From the NCBI RefSeq assembly GCF_009818105.1, contig NZ_CP046564.1:1426001-1490000 (forward strand): a DNA stretch of 64,000 bases, written 5' to 3'. Positions 43,381-52,400 of the stretch are shown here, piece after piece (position 1 is the stretch's first letter; the number at the start of each line of letters is the position of its first letter). Source of the stretch: Bacillus sp. N1-1 (GTDB taxonomy: Bacteria > Bacillota > Bacilli > Bacillales > Guptibacillaceae). The position numbers and the translations under genes were made by a program. The notes below the pieces were generated by a model. The model had not been told where the DNA came from, ran no database searches, and saw nothing but the letters and a program-made list of their open reading frames with translations.

Positions 43381-45570
43381 ATGATAAATGAAATGACGTT
43401 CGACATGACTTTCATATGGTGGGATGAAATGAAACCCTTTACAAAAATTAAACGAATGCTATGGAATCCAATCCGCAGGAGTATTTTGAAAAAATCTGTG
43501 CTCATTTTTATTTTTCTTCTTGTTCTCCCAACGCTTCTCATTTATCAACTGATTATTAATTATGCTGAAGAGATGATCGAAGAGGATATTATCAGTGCAA
43601 ATGTAGCCAGTACGGAAAGCATTGTGAAACGAGTGAACAATGAAATTTCGAGTGTCGTGCTACAGCTCCATTTAATTGCAGGAAATAGGGAAGAAAGCAA
43701 CGTGGATGTGGAGCGCATGTATAGTCGATCAAGACAGGCGATTGCTCAGAGTTCGATTATTCGATCGGTTTATTACTTAAACAATGAAAGCAAGGTGATG
43801 TTTGAATCACCTTTTGCACCTGAGCTTGAGGGAACGTCTTATCTTTATCCTAAATTAAATGAAATGCAGTGGACCCACAACTATGCAGTATCTAATGTGA
43901 TTCAAAATTACAACGGAGAAGATGTTGTTTCGGTTGGCATTCCTGTTTTTAATGAAAGCAATTCATTCCAAGGGGCACTAATCGCTGAATTTAGCCAGGA
44001 TTATTTATCTGAAATTGTTGATAGCGTCAGCACAGGCGAAGGACATTTTGGCATGCTGATTGATCCGGAAGGGGTTGTCCTTGCTTCAACGAATGACGAG
44101 GCGGTAGGAGAGCTTATTTCAAACGATCTTCCTTCAAAACGAATCTTTAAAGAGGTTTCAGGAGTATCGCGTTCTGTATATGAAGGTGATCAAAGCATTA
44201 TTGCCTATCAAACCCTTCGAGATGGTTGGGGGCTTGTTTATGGCGTGTCAGAAGAAATTGCTTTTGCTCCGGTTAGAAAGCTCTCTTATGTACTCACTTT
44301 ATCTTTCGTTGGCATTTTGATTCTTTCGTTTTTGTTCATCGTTGCTGGTATTCGGGACATCGTTTACCCGATTATCCGTTTAACAAACTATGCAAAAGCT
44401 TATCGCAGAAAAACCTTTTATCAGGAAGAAGAGAGCTCAGAAAACTTACGAAAAGACGAAGTGGGGGAATTAACAAGAACGATTATCTCGGTTGGTAACA
44501 GCAATTATGAGAAACAGCACCAATTAGAAGAGAGTGAACGGTACTTAAATGACATGATTGAAGGAATTCCTTATGGCATGATTACAATCAATGAGCAAGC
44601 TGTAGTCACCCATGTGAATAGGGGCTTTGAGGATTTGGTAGGGTTTAGTCGGATTGAACTTGTTGGCCGCCCTCTCTCTCAGTTACCAATTAAACATACA
44701 GATGAAGATTTTATGTTATTAAAAGCATTGATCTCAGTAGAGCCAAGTATTGAGTGTGAGAGTTACATTATTGATGCGAGGGGACAACGTCATATTGTCA
44801 ATATCGGAACGTCTCGTTTCTATAATGGCAAAAATGAAATTATCGGAAGTATCGCCGTATTGCAAGATATTTCTCAAATGAAGATGTTGGAGTCACGCGT
44901 TAAGCAGAATGACAAGCTTGCATTAATCGGTCAAATCACAACTGGTATTGCGCATGAAATAAAAAATCCTCTTGCCATTTTAACAGGATCTTCTGAGATG
45001 TTACGAGAAGAAGTGGAAGAAGCAAATAGTTCGGAGGACATTAAAGAACTAGCGCGTGATATTGATCATGTGGTAAAAAGAATGAAAACGATTGTTAATA
45101 ATTTCTTGAATTTTGCGAAAGTCAATAAAGCTGACGCTCGACCTCTTCACTTAAAGACTGTCATTGATGAGGTGCTTCATCTCGTTCGATTTAAATTGAA
45201 AGAACGAAATGTGAAGGTCGTCAAGAAATATGAAACAAATGGTGACTACATCGGGTATTATGATGAATTGATTCAAGCTTTTCTAAACATTATTTTAAAT
45301 GCTGCTGATGCGATAAAAGAAGATGGAACGTTAACAGTTCGTTTGAAGGAATACGAAAATCAACTTCATGTGGCATTTCAAGATACAGGCACAGGTATTA
45401 TGGCAAGTAATCTTGAGTGGCTTTTTGACCCGTTTTTTTCAACTAAAGAAGATGGGAATGGTCTCGGTTTAACGATCGCACGAGATATTATTCGTGAGAA
45501 CAACGGCGAGCTTACAGTTGAAAGCGTTGAAGGAAAAGGGACAACCATTCATTGTTGGTTTCATCGATAG
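43381..45570 (+). CDS. Membrane PAS sensor histidine kinase (NtrB-like)
   Basis: A 729-residue kinase: TM1 at ~39-62, an extracellular sensor of ~240 residues resembling dCache, TM2 at ~305-328, a HAMP-like linker, a PAS domain at ~390-500 (IPYGMITINEQAVVTHVNRGFEDLVGF), HisKA with phospho-acceptor His525 in GIAHEIKNPLAILTGSSEML, and HATPase with N box (ILNAADAI), DTGTGI, FFSTKEDGNGLGL. An AAAGGGG site precedes the ATG. It forms an operon with the NtrC-type regulator 16 bases downstream and the OpuAC-like lipoprotein. The ligand is probably a small extracellular molecule. Confidence 0.93.
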   Translation: MINEMTFDMTFIWWDEMKPFTKIKRMLWNPIRRSILKKSVLIFIFLLVLPTLLIYQLIINYAEEMIEEDIISANVASTESIVKRVNNEISSVVLQLHLIAGNREESNVDVERMYSRSRQAIAQSSIIRSVYYLNNESKVMFESPFAPELEGTSYLYPKLNEMQWTHNYAVSNVIQNYNGEDVVSVGIPVFNESNSFQGALIAEFSQDYLSEIVDSVSTGEGHFGMLIDPEGVVLASTNDEAVGELISNDLPSKRIFKEVSGVSRSVYEGDQSIIAYQTLRDGWGLVYGVSEEIAFAPVRKLSYVLTLSFVGILILSFLFIVAGIRDIVYPIIRLTNYAKAYRRKTFYQEEESSENLRKDEVGELTRTIISVGNSNYEKQHQLEESERYLNDMIEGIPYGMITINEQAVVTHVNRGFEDLVGFSRIELVGRPLSQLPIKHTDEDFMLLKALISVEPSIECESYIIDARGQRHIVNIGTSRFYNGKNEIIGSIAVLQDISQMKMLESRVKQNDKLALIGQITTGIAHEIKNPLAILTGSSEMLREEVEEANSSEDIKELARDIDHVVKRMKTIVNNFLNFAKVNKADARPLHLKTVIDEVLHLVRFKLKERNVKVVKKYETNGDYIGYYDELIQAFLNIILNAADAIKEDGTLTVRLKEYENQLHVAFQDTGTGIMASNLEWLFDPFFSTKEDGNGLGLTIARDIIRENNGELTVESVEGKGTTIHCWFHR

Positions 45571-45586
45571 AAAAGGAGCTGGCACT

Positions 45587-46915
45587 ATGGAACAAACTGT
45601 TTTAATTGTTGATGATGAAATGCAACTTGCGAAATTAATTGGACGTAAATTAAAAAAGACAGGCTTAAATCCAATCATGGCTCATTTAGGAAGCAGTGCA
45701 GTCGATTTATTTAAGCGGACGGATGTTTCCATTGTTATTCTTGATTATATGCTCCCGGATACGACTGGCCTCCAAGTATTGAAGGAAATGAAGAAGATAA
45801 AGCCTAATGTACCAGTCATTATGATGACGGCATACGGAAATGTGGAAAGCGCCGTTCAAGCGATGAAGCTTGGTGCTGTTGATTATTTGAATAAACCGAT
45901 GGAGCTTGAAGAAGTTAAAAATCTTGTATGGAAGCAACTGAGTACAAGGGAAGAGCGAGAGCAACCAGAAGACACATTTCATTTTGAAAGCGCAAGTATG
46001 AAACGAGTCATGTCACTGCTAGAGCAAGTGAAAGAGACGGATGCAAGTATACTTGTGCTTGGAGAAAGTGGCGTTGGGAAAACGGCGCTTGCGCATTGGA
46101 TTCATGAGAACAGCCATCGAAGCAAAGGTCCGATGCTGTCGATCAACTGTGCTGCTATTCCAGAGCACCTCCTTGAAAGTGAGTTGTTTGGCTATCAAAA
46201 AGGTGCTTTTACAGGTGCTGTCTCATCAAAACTCGGGAAATTTGCGGCTGCGGACGGGGGCACGATTTTTCTTGATGAAATTGGCGAGGTATCTCCGGCC
46301 ATGCAGGCGAAGCTCCTTCATGTGATCGAAGATAAGAAGGTGATGCAGCTTGGTAGTAATGACTACCGCACGGTTGATGTACGAATCATAACGGCAACAA
46401 ATCAAAATCTAAAACAATCTGTTGCTACTGGTACTTTTCGAGAAGATCTCTACTACCGATTAAATTTAATAGAAGTTGAAATTCCTCCTCTGAGAGAGCG
46501 GGTGGAAGATATTCCACTTTTGATTAAGGACCAAATGAGAAAATTAAATGCAAAATACATGAAAACGATCACCATTTCTGAGGAGAGCACTTCACTTCTT
46601 CTTCGTCATTCCTGGCCGGGCAACATTCGTGAACTATTAAACATCCTAGAGCGGATTCATATTGTGAAGCGAAGTGGCATGATTATGCCAGAAGATTTAG
46701 CGCATGCTTCATTAATGTCTCTTCCGAAAACTGAACGAGCTGACGTACAAGACTTTAGCGGAAGTCTTTCAGAAGTACTTGAAGGTATGGAGGAGAAAAT
46801 GATTCGTCAGGCGCTTTCCGAGACGAATGGAAATCAAACGAAAGCAGCAGAGAGGCTCGGAATAGCGAGACATACGTTAATTTATAAAATGAAAAAGATT
46901 GGGATCAGTTTATGA
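45587..46915 (+). CDS. Sigma-54-dependent NtrC-type response regulator
   Basis: A 442-residue activator: receiver domain with Asp53 (VILDYMLPD) and conserved Lys in YLNKPMEL; AAA+ domain with Walker A GESGVGKT, the sigma-54-contact motif GAFTGA at residues 206-211, and Walker B GGTIFLDEIGEV; Fis-type HTH at the C-terminus (NQTKAAERLGIARHTLIYKM). AAAAGGAG precedes the ATG; the frame reaching 45494 lies within the kinase gene. It should activate the sigma-54 promoter at 48123 from the paired palindromes at 48033-48072. Its stop overlaps the next gene by four bases. Confidence 0.95.
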   Translation: MEQTVLIVDDEMQLAKLIGRKLKKTGLNPIMAHLGSSAVDLFKRTDVSIVILDYMLPDTTGLQVLKEMKKIKPNVPVIMMTAYGNVESAVQAMKLGAVDYLNKPMELEEVKNLVWKQLSTREEREQPEDTFHFESASMKRVMSLLEQVKETDASILVLGESGVGKTALAHWIHENSHRSKGPMLSINCAAIPEHLLESELFGYQKGAFTGAVSSKLGKFAAADGGTIFLDEIGEVSPAMQAKLLHVIEDKKVMQLGSNDYRTVDVRIITATNQNLKQSVATGTFREDLYYRLNLIEVEIPPLRERVEDIPLLIKDQMRKLNAKYMKTITISEESTSLLLRHSWPGNIRELLNILERIHIVKRSGMIMPEDLAHASLMSLPKTERADVQDFSGSLSEVLEGMEEKMIRQALSETNGNQTKAAERLGIARHTLIYKMKKIGISL

Positions 46916-47841
46916 GAACGTTGTTTTGTTTAATTGGATGTCTCTTGCTTCTCGTGGCCTGTGAGGGTGAAGAGAATCAGAAGAAAGACATTGCTTTGTC
47001 TTCTGAAGGTCCTACAATTACACTTGGATCAAAAGCATTTACTGAACAATACTTGTTAATGAAAATGACGGCGCTACTATTAATGGAGGAAGGATATGAG
47101 GTAAAGGAAGTTCGCTTTCTTGATAGCCCGTCGATCCGGGAGGCTTTTCTTAATAACATCGTTGATCTTTATTGGGAGTATACGAATACGGCGAAAATCA
47201 TTTACCATAAGGATGGGCCTGGATATGATGCAATGGAAGCTTACCAATTCGTGAAAAAAGCGGACGAAAAGGAAGAGATCATTTGGCTCGATAAGAGTGA
47301 GTTTAATAGCTCATGGGGCTTAATTATGAAAAAGTCTTTCGCAAGTGAAAAGGGCCTCACATCTGTTAGTGATCTCGTTGCGTATATGAATAACGACGAT
47401 AGTCCAGCCTTAAAAATGGCCACGAATGATGAGTATTTAATTCGAGAAGATGGCCTTGATCATTTAGAAGACGTTTACAATTTTAAAGTGAATCAGGATC
47501 AGCTTCTGGCCGTGGATTCGGAATTGCTTAGTCTTGCAGTAAAGGAAGAAAGGGTTCAAGTTGCGGTTGGGATGATTACAGATAGTCGTATTGAAGACTA
47601 CGATCTCGTTATTTTACAAGATAATCGGATGGCTTTCCCACCTTATGACGCTGCTCCCGTAGTTCAGAAAACGATTTTAGATCTTGATCCAGAAATACGA
47701 GGACCTCTCGAAACGCTTGCGAGAACAATTACAAACGAAGAAATGGTTCATTTAAATTACCGCGTAGATGTCTTACATCAGGACGTAGGAAAAGTGGCAA
47801 AAGACTTTTTACAACAATCAGGATTATTACCTGATGAATAA
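46912..47841 (+). CDS. OpuAC-like quaternary-amine-binding lipoprotein
   Basis: A 309-residue substrate-binding protein: signal peptide with lipobox LVAC (Cys17), then ITLGSKAFTEQYLLMKM, the typical start of glycine betaine/choline-type OpuAC/OsmF binding proteins, and DLYWEYTNTAK. No permease or ATPase gene is adjacent. Translational coupling (ATGA) to the NtrC-type regulator suggests the protein serves the kinase as an extracellular ligand receptor, or works with a remote transporter. Followed by a terminator. Confidence 0.9.
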   Translation: MRTLFCLIGCLLLLVACEGEENQKKDIALSSEGPTITLGSKAFTEQYLLMKMTALLLMEEGYEVKEVRFLDSPSIREAFLNNIVDLYWEYTNTAKIIYHKDGPGYDAMEAYQFVKKADEKEEIIWLDKSEFNSSWGLIMKKSFASEKGLTSVSDLVAYMNNDDSPALKMATNDEYLIREDGLDHLEDVYNFKVNQDQLLAVDSELLSLAVKEERVQVAVGMITDSRIEDYDLVILQDNRMAFPPYDAAPVVQKTILDLDPEIRGPLETLARTITNEEMVHLNYRVDVLHQDVGKVAKDFLQQSGLLPDE

Positions 47842-47893
47842 AAGCGACTATGATAAAATTTAATTAGATAGCTAGAAAGGTAGTTGAGTTGTT

Positions 47894-47983
47894 CTGGATT
47901 TCATTTCAAATAATGTCGTTTTGCTTGGAGTAGCTTGTATCATAATTGCTCTTCTATTAGCAAAATTCACCAAGAAGAAGTGA
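47894..47983 (+). CDS. Possible 29-residue single-TM peptide
   Basis: An open frame encodes DFISNNVVLLGVACIIIALL followed by a short KFTKKK tail: one membrane helix and a basic end. No ATG, GTG or TTG is available upstream in frame; CTG at 47894, with AGAAAGG 14 bases upstream, would be needed. The composition looks protein-like, but the lack of a good start makes this weak. Confidence 0.2.
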   Translation: MDFISNNVVLLGVACIIIALLLAKFTKKK

Positions 47984-48013
47984 GGTGCTGTTCGTTGGAA
48001 CAGCATCTTTTTT
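47984..48013 (+). terminator. Terminator of the kinase-regulator-SBP operon
   Basis: Perfect eight-base arms TGCTGTTC / GAACAGCA with loop GTTG and a T7 run. Confidence 0.9.
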
Positions 48014-48032
48014 CTGTGCAAAAATTCGACAC

Positions 48033-48072
48033 TGTAGAGAAATTCTACAGGTAAGTGTAGAGAATTTCTACA
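48033..48072 (+). promoter_or_regulatory. Paired upstream activator palindromes
   Basis: Two 17-bp palindromes, TGTAGAGAAATTCTACA (48033-48049) and TGTAGAGAATTTCTACA (48056-48072), differ at one base. Arms are TGTAGA/TCTACA and centres are 23 bp apart, about two helical turns. They lie roughly 85-110 bp upstream of the sigma-54 transcription start, the usual position for activator binding sites of NtrC-type proteins. Confidence 0.85.
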
Positions 48073-48122
48073 ATTCGTTCAGTAAATGGATAAGAATCGC
48101 TACAAATACAGGATATAAAAAG

Positions 48123-48138
48123 TTGGCACGTTACTTGC
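48123..48138 (+). promoter_or_regulatory. Sigma-54 (-24/-12) promoter of the catabolic operon
   Basis: TTGGCACG-N4-TTGC fits the sigma-54 consensus exactly: invariant GG at 48125-48126 and GC at 48137-48138, ten bases between them. It precedes the lyase gene by about 180 bases. No convincing sigma-A promoter is present in the same stretch. Confidence 0.92.
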
Positions 48139-48257
48139 AATATAAGTATGTGAAAAGGCAGTTAAAACGAAAAAAATTCCTAGCTCGATTAGCTATTTAC
48201 TGCTATTAAATTCTTTCGCCTAAAGATACGAGATTATCCCATTAAGAAAACCAAAAA

Positions 48258-48270
48258 TGGAAGCGCTCCA
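48258..48270 (+). promoter_or_regulatory. cre-like site (CcpA) in the operon leader
   Basis: TGGAAGCGCTCCA resembles the catabolite-responsive element, with the AGCGCT core and inverted TGGA/TCCA-like flanks but a weak 3' half. Its place downstream of the start point would suit a roadblock by CcpA, as known for the sigma-L-dependent levanase operon. Confidence 0.4.
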
Positions 48271-48315
48271 AAAACTAAATTACTTTGAATCGCAAGGAGC
48301 TAGAAAGAGGTGAAA

Positions 48316-49641
48316 ATGATTAGACGCGAATATGACTCGTTTGGTTCAGTGGAAGTGCCGGATGATGCGCTCTATGGAAATCAAACGGTTAGGTGCATGG
48401 AGAACCTTAGCTTTTCAGGTAAAAAGCTTTCCGATTATCCCGCTTATATTCAAGCATTAAGTATGGTGAAAAAGGCGGCTGCGATGACAAATGGTCAGAT
48501 CGGTGCGATTCCGACTCATGTACAAAAAGCGATCGTAAAGGCTTGTAATGAACTGATCGCTGGAGAGCATTTGAATCAATTCCCAATTGATCCTTATCAC
48601 GGAGGCGGTGGGATTGGGACGAATATGAACGTGAATGAAGTAGTGGCGAATTTAGCAAACGACGATTTTGGACATGAGCGAGGGACATATAAAACAGTTG
48701 GGTTAGACCATGTAAATGCTTCACAATCGACTTCAGATGTATGTCATACCGCAATTCGTCTTACGATCGCCCATCAGCTTGAGGCATTCGTACAACTACT
48801 GATCTCCTTACAGGATACGATGAAAGAAAAAGTGGAGCAGTGGTTGCAAGTTTCAACTATTTCACGCACCTGTTTACAGGATGGAATGAGGGTAGAGCTC
48901 GGAGATTCTTTGTCTGGTGTTGTCGCCATGCTTGATCGACGAATCACTTCACTAAGACAATCAATTCACCAAATGCACGTTATTAACCTTGGCGGAACAG
49001 TCATTGGCTCTGGAATAGGGGCTTCAAAAGACTATCGAGAAAACATTCTCGTTCATTTGAGAAAAGCGACAGCAAGATCTGTTACGCACCGCTCCAATTT
49101 ATATGATGCTGCTCAACATGTGGATGACCTTGGCGATGTTTCAAATGAGTTAAAACAGCTTGCGAATGGATTAATCAAATTTGCTAAGGATTTAAGACTA
49201 CGATCATCTGGACCTGAAGCGGGATTTGGAGAGCTCATTCTACCTGCTGTTCAGGCGGGATCATCTTTTTTTCCTGGAAAAGTGAATCCCGTTTTGCCAG
49301 AAACGTTACTGCACTGTTGCTTCAAAATACTTGGCTATGACCGTACTGTTCAAGCGGTGTTGGAACATGGAGAGCTCGATTTGAACGTATTTGAAGGAGT
49401 AGCAGGAATGGCGATTTTAGATGCCATCTCCTTACTAGAAAAGGTGTTGCCGGTTTTTCGAGAGAGCTGTTTGAAAGAGATAACTGCTAATGAGAAGCAT
49501 TGCAAAGCCCTTTCTGAAACAACCGTGCCCCTTGTGGTCGATCTAAAAGAACAATATGGATATCAGACTGTCTCGAACGCGTTAGAAATGAATGGAAAAG
49601 AAGGCTTACGTCAACTTCAAGCAAATGGGGGAGATTTTTAA
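48316..49641 (+). CDS. Aspartase/fumarase-superfamily lyase
   Basis: A 441-residue enzyme of the aspartase/class II fumarase group: the N-terminal YGNQTVRCMENLSFS, GGGGIGTNMNVNEVVANLA, VNASQSTSDVCHTAIRL, and the mobile catalytic loop GSSFFPGKVNPVLPE. In typical aspartases the loop reads GSSIMPGKVNP; here IM is FF, while the catalytic Ser remains. Such enzymes eliminate ammonia or another group to give a fumarate-like product. Two starts are possible: GTG at 48310 or ATG at 48316, the latter better placed after AGAGGTG. First gene of the sigma-54 operon; its stop overlaps the aldehyde dehydrogenase start. The amine substrate is unknown. Confidence 0.85.
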   Translation: MIRREYDSFGSVEVPDDALYGNQTVRCMENLSFSGKKLSDYPAYIQALSMVKKAAAMTNGQIGAIPTHVQKAIVKACNELIAGEHLNQFPIDPYHGGGGIGTNMNVNEVVANLANDDFGHERGTYKTVGLDHVNASQSTSDVCHTAIRLTIAHQLEAFVQLLISLQDTMKEKVEQWLQVSTISRTCLQDGMRVELGDSLSGVVAMLDRRITSLRQSIHQMHVINLGGTVIGSGIGASKDYRENILVHLRKATARSVTHRSNLYDAAQHVDDLGDVSNELKQLANGLIKFAKDLRLRSSGPEAGFGELILPAVQAGSSFFPGKVNPVLPETLLHCCFKILGYDRTVQAVLEHGELDLNVFEGVAGMAILDAISLLEKVLPVFRESCLKEITANEKHCKALSETTVPLVVDLKEQYGYQTVSNALEMNGKEGLRQLQANGGDF

Positions 49642-51161
49642 TGAAACATGTACAAACAAAATTCGAAGGCATTAAGCAACCAAAACTCGAGTGGGCCAAA
49701 GAATGGCTTAAAGAACCGAAAAGGCTTTACATCAATGGTCAGTGGGTGGAAAGCAGTAGCGCAGAAACGATTGAATCGATTAATCCAGCAACAGGCGACA
49801 GCACTGGTTCAATCTTTAGTGCCAAAAAAGAAGATGTTGATTTGGCAGTTGCTGCAGCAAGAGAAGCATTTGATCATGGACCGTGGAAAGAAACAACGCG
49901 TAAAGAACGAGCTAGAATTCTTCGTGAAGTTAGTAAACTGATTCTTGATCATCAAGATGAACTTGCGACACTTGAGTCACTCGATAACGGTAAGCTTTAC
50001 ACAGAAGCCTATAACGATGATGTGCAAGAAGCCTCTGATCTTTTTCAATATTACGCAGGGTGGACAGATAAATACTATGGTGAAAACAATCCCGTCGAGG
50101 GGAATTTCTTAAGCTACACAACGCGTGATCCAATCGGGGTTTGTGGTCAGATTGTTCCGTTTAATTTTCCAATTGGAATGGCGGTGTGGAAGCTATCACC
50201 CGCTCTCGCGATGGGCAATACGGTCGTGTTAAAGCCTTCAAGTACAACATCTTACTCGGCGATTCGTCTCGTTGAAATCATTCATGAAGCAAAGCTTTTA
50301 CCACCAGGCGTTTTGAATTTAATTCTTGGGAAAGGTTCAATTGGATCTTACATTAGTACCCATATGGACGTGGATAAAATCTCGTTTACAGGTAGCACTG
50401 AGGTTGGAAAGAAGCTTGTTCATGATTCCGCTGATTCGAATCTAAAGCCGGTTACTTTAGAGCTTGGTGGTAAATCCCCGAATATTATTTTTGCTGATGC
50501 ACCGAATCTTGAAGGAGCGATCGAGCGTTCATTCTTTGGATTATTTACTCATAAAGGCGAGAAGTGTTCAGCACCAACGCGATTATTTGTCGAGCGTCCT
50601 GTTTATGATGAAGTTGTTGAAAAGATCGGAAAGTATGCAAGCGCATACAAATGCGGTGATCCTTTTGATCCAGAAAGTGATCAGGGTCCTCAGGTTTCAG
50701 AAGCCCACATGAACAGCATTTTACATTACATTGAAAGTGGCAAAAAAGAAGGGGCCCGACTTGTGGCTGGTGGTGAACGTGATGTTGATGGCGATAAAGC
50801 AAAAGGGTTTTACGTGAAGCCAACGATCTTTGCTGACGTAGCAAATAGCATGACGATTGCGCAGGAAGAAATTTTCGGTCCTGTTCTATGTATCCTTCCA
50901 TTTGATTCTGAAGAAGAAGTGATCCGGATGGCAAATGATACGATTTATGGTCTTGCAGCTGGGCTTTGGACAAAGGATGTTTCTCGCGCCCATCGCGTCG
51001 CGAGAAAACTTGAAGCAGGTATGGTATTTGTGAATAAATACGGTTGTTATGATTTCGCTAGCCCGTTCGGAGGCTGGAAACAAAGCGGCTGGGGTAAAGA
51101 ATATGCTGTACACTCGCTTCAATCGTATACAAAAACAAAAGCAATTTGGGTTGCTTACTAA
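49641..51161 (+). CDS. NAD-dependent aldehyde dehydrogenase (betaine-aldehyde type)
   Basis: A 506-residue ALDH: cofactor region VPFNFPIGMAVWKLSPALAMG and KISFTGSTEVGKKL, general base in LELGGKSPNI, and nucleophilic Cys in HKGEKCSAPTRLF. Overall closest in appearance to betaine aldehyde dehydrogenases, with an N-terminal extension of ~25 residues. It overlaps the lyase stop by one base (TAATG), so translation is coupled. It likely oxidises an aldehyde produced in the pathway, perhaps by the neighbouring alcohol dehydrogenase. Confidence 0.92.
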   Translation: MKHVQTKFEGIKQPKLEWAKEWLKEPKRLYINGQWVESSSAETIESINPATGDSTGSIFSAKKEDVDLAVAAAREAFDHGPWKETTRKERARILREVSKLILDHQDELATLESLDNGKLYTEAYNDDVQEASDLFQYYAGWTDKYYGENNPVEGNFLSYTTRDPIGVCGQIVPFNFPIGMAVWKLSPALAMGNTVVLKPSSTTSYSAIRLVEIIHEAKLLPPGVLNLILGKGSIGSYISTHMDVDKISFTGSTEVGKKLVHDSADSNLKPVTLELGGKSPNIIFADAPNLEGAIERSFFGLFTHKGEKCSAPTRLFVERPVYDEVVEKIGKYASAYKCGDPFDPESDQGPQVSEAHMNSILHYIESGKKEGARLVAGGERDVDGDKAKGFYVKPTIFADVANSMTIAQEEIFGPVLCILPFDSEEEVIRMANDTIYGLAAGLWTKDVSRAHRVARKLEAGMVFVNKYGCYDFASPFGGWKQSGWGKEYAVHSLQSYTKTKAIWVAY

Positions 51162-51179
51162 AAGAGCGGAGGAAAGAGT

Positions 51180-52334
51180 ATGAAAATGAAAGCGGCTGTA
51201 ATGACGGGTCTAGGGGCACCGCTTGAAATTCAACAAGTGGAGCTTGCTCCACCGAAAGCAAATGAAGTGCTTGTGAAGATTGCTGCAACGGGTGTTTGTC
51301 ATAGTGACCTTAATGCTGTACAGGATCCTTCTACACCTTTTCCGACGATTCTTGGTCATGAAGGTGCTGGAACAGTTGTCGAAGTTGGTCCAAACGTCAG
51401 AACAGTTAAACCGGGTGACAAGGTAGCACTAAGCTGGGTGCCCTATTGTGGAACGTGTGAATTCTGTGTGACGGGTGCGATTCATCTCTGTGAATCCGCT
51501 TTTGGTCCAATGTTTAACGGTACGCTTCTTGATGGTACCTCTCGCCTTAGCAAAGATGGACTTCCGCTTTTTCATAACTCGCTTCTATCGACTTTTGCAG
51601 AATACGCCGTTGTACCAGACATGTCTTGCGTAAAATTACCGGATGCGATGCCACTTGCGCAAGCTTCTCTCATCGGCTGTGGCGTTGCGACCGGCTATGG
51701 GGCAGCAGTGAATGCGGCAAAAGTGACGCCAGGATCCACGGTCGCAGTGTTTGGAATCGGTGGGGTTGGTGTCAATGCGATCCAGGGGGCACGAATTGCA
51801 GGTGCTTCCAAGATCATTGCCTGTGATATGAAACCAGCCAATCTTGAGATTGCCAAACAATTCGGTGCCACTCATACGGTGAATGTTAGTGAAGGAGATG
51901 CGCCTGAAATGATCCGTGCGATAACGAACGGGTTTGGCGTTCACTATGCAATTGACTGCTCAGGTCACACAGCAGCTACAACGAATGCATGGAATGCAAC
52001 ACGAAAAGGGGGAACGATCGTTGTTGTAGGAGCGTTTCATCCTGAAATGTTGCTTAGTCTTCCAGCGGGTGGTTTCCACCGAGTTGGAAAAGTCATTAAA
52101 GGAAGTTTTTACGGAGATACACAGCCATATCGGGATTTTCCTAAAATCGCAGAGCTGTATATGGATGGGAAATTTATGCTCGATGAACTCGTTATTAGTC
52201 GCGTTTCGTTAGAGGAAATTAACCAGGCGTTTGACTCATTTCACGACTGCAACTGCGTCAATGTTGGACGGTCTGTCATCGATTTTCAAAAAGAACCGGT
52301 TACAAAGCGCGAATATTTTCCGGAATTTATCTGA
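51180..52334 (+). CDS. Zinc-dependent alcohol dehydrogenase (MDR, class III-like)
   Basis: A 384-residue MDR enzyme. Catalytic zinc ligands are Cys in ATGVCHSD and the GHEGAGTV motif; structural zinc Cys residues appear in CGTCEFCVTGAIHLC. The NAD(P) site is VFGIGGVGVNAIQGAR. Class III-like extra sequence is present after the structural zinc lobe. It sits between the aldehyde dehydrogenase and transporter genes. GGAGGAAAG precedes the ATG. Confidence 0.92.
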   Translation: MKMKAAVMTGLGAPLEIQQVELAPPKANEVLVKIAATGVCHSDLNAVQDPSTPFPTILGHEGAGTVVEVGPNVRTVKPGDKVALSWVPYCGTCEFCVTGAIHLCESAFGPMFNGTLLDGTSRLSKDGLPLFHNSLLSTFAEYAVVPDMSCVKLPDAMPLAQASLIGCGVATGYGAAVNAAKVTPGSTVAVFGIGGVGVNAIQGARIAGASKIIACDMKPANLEIAKQFGATHTVNVSEGDAPEMIRAITNGFGVHYAIDCSGHTAATTNAWNATRKGGTIVVVGAFHPEMLLSLPAGGFHRVGKVIKGSFYGDTQPYRDFPKIAELYMDGKFMLDELVISRVSLEEINQAFDSFHDCNCVNVGRSVIDFQKEPVTKREYFPEFI

Positions 52335-52341
52335 TTCAAAA

Positions 52342-52363
52342 AGGCCGCTCAAAGGAGCGGCCT
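52342..52363 (+). other. Intercistronic GC-rich hairpin
   Basis: Perfect nine-base arms AGGCCGCTC / GAGCGGCCT with loop AAAG, between the alcohol dehydrogenase and transporter genes. No T run follows on the plus strand, so partial termination or transcript protection is more likely than a full stop. Confidence 0.7.
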
Positions 52364-52400
52364 CGCATAAAGAGATAATTAATTGAGAGGGGTTACTACT

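Noticed and set aside
47985..48209. 74-residue ORF between the regulator operon and the sigma-54 operon
   Set aside because: It spans a terminator, the two activator palindromes and the -24/-12 promoter; the regulatory reading explains the sequence.
50545..50973. 142-residue antisense ORF in the aldehyde dehydrogenase gene
   Set aside because: Shadow of a conserved enzyme; Gln/His-rich composition reflects reverse-strand codon bias.
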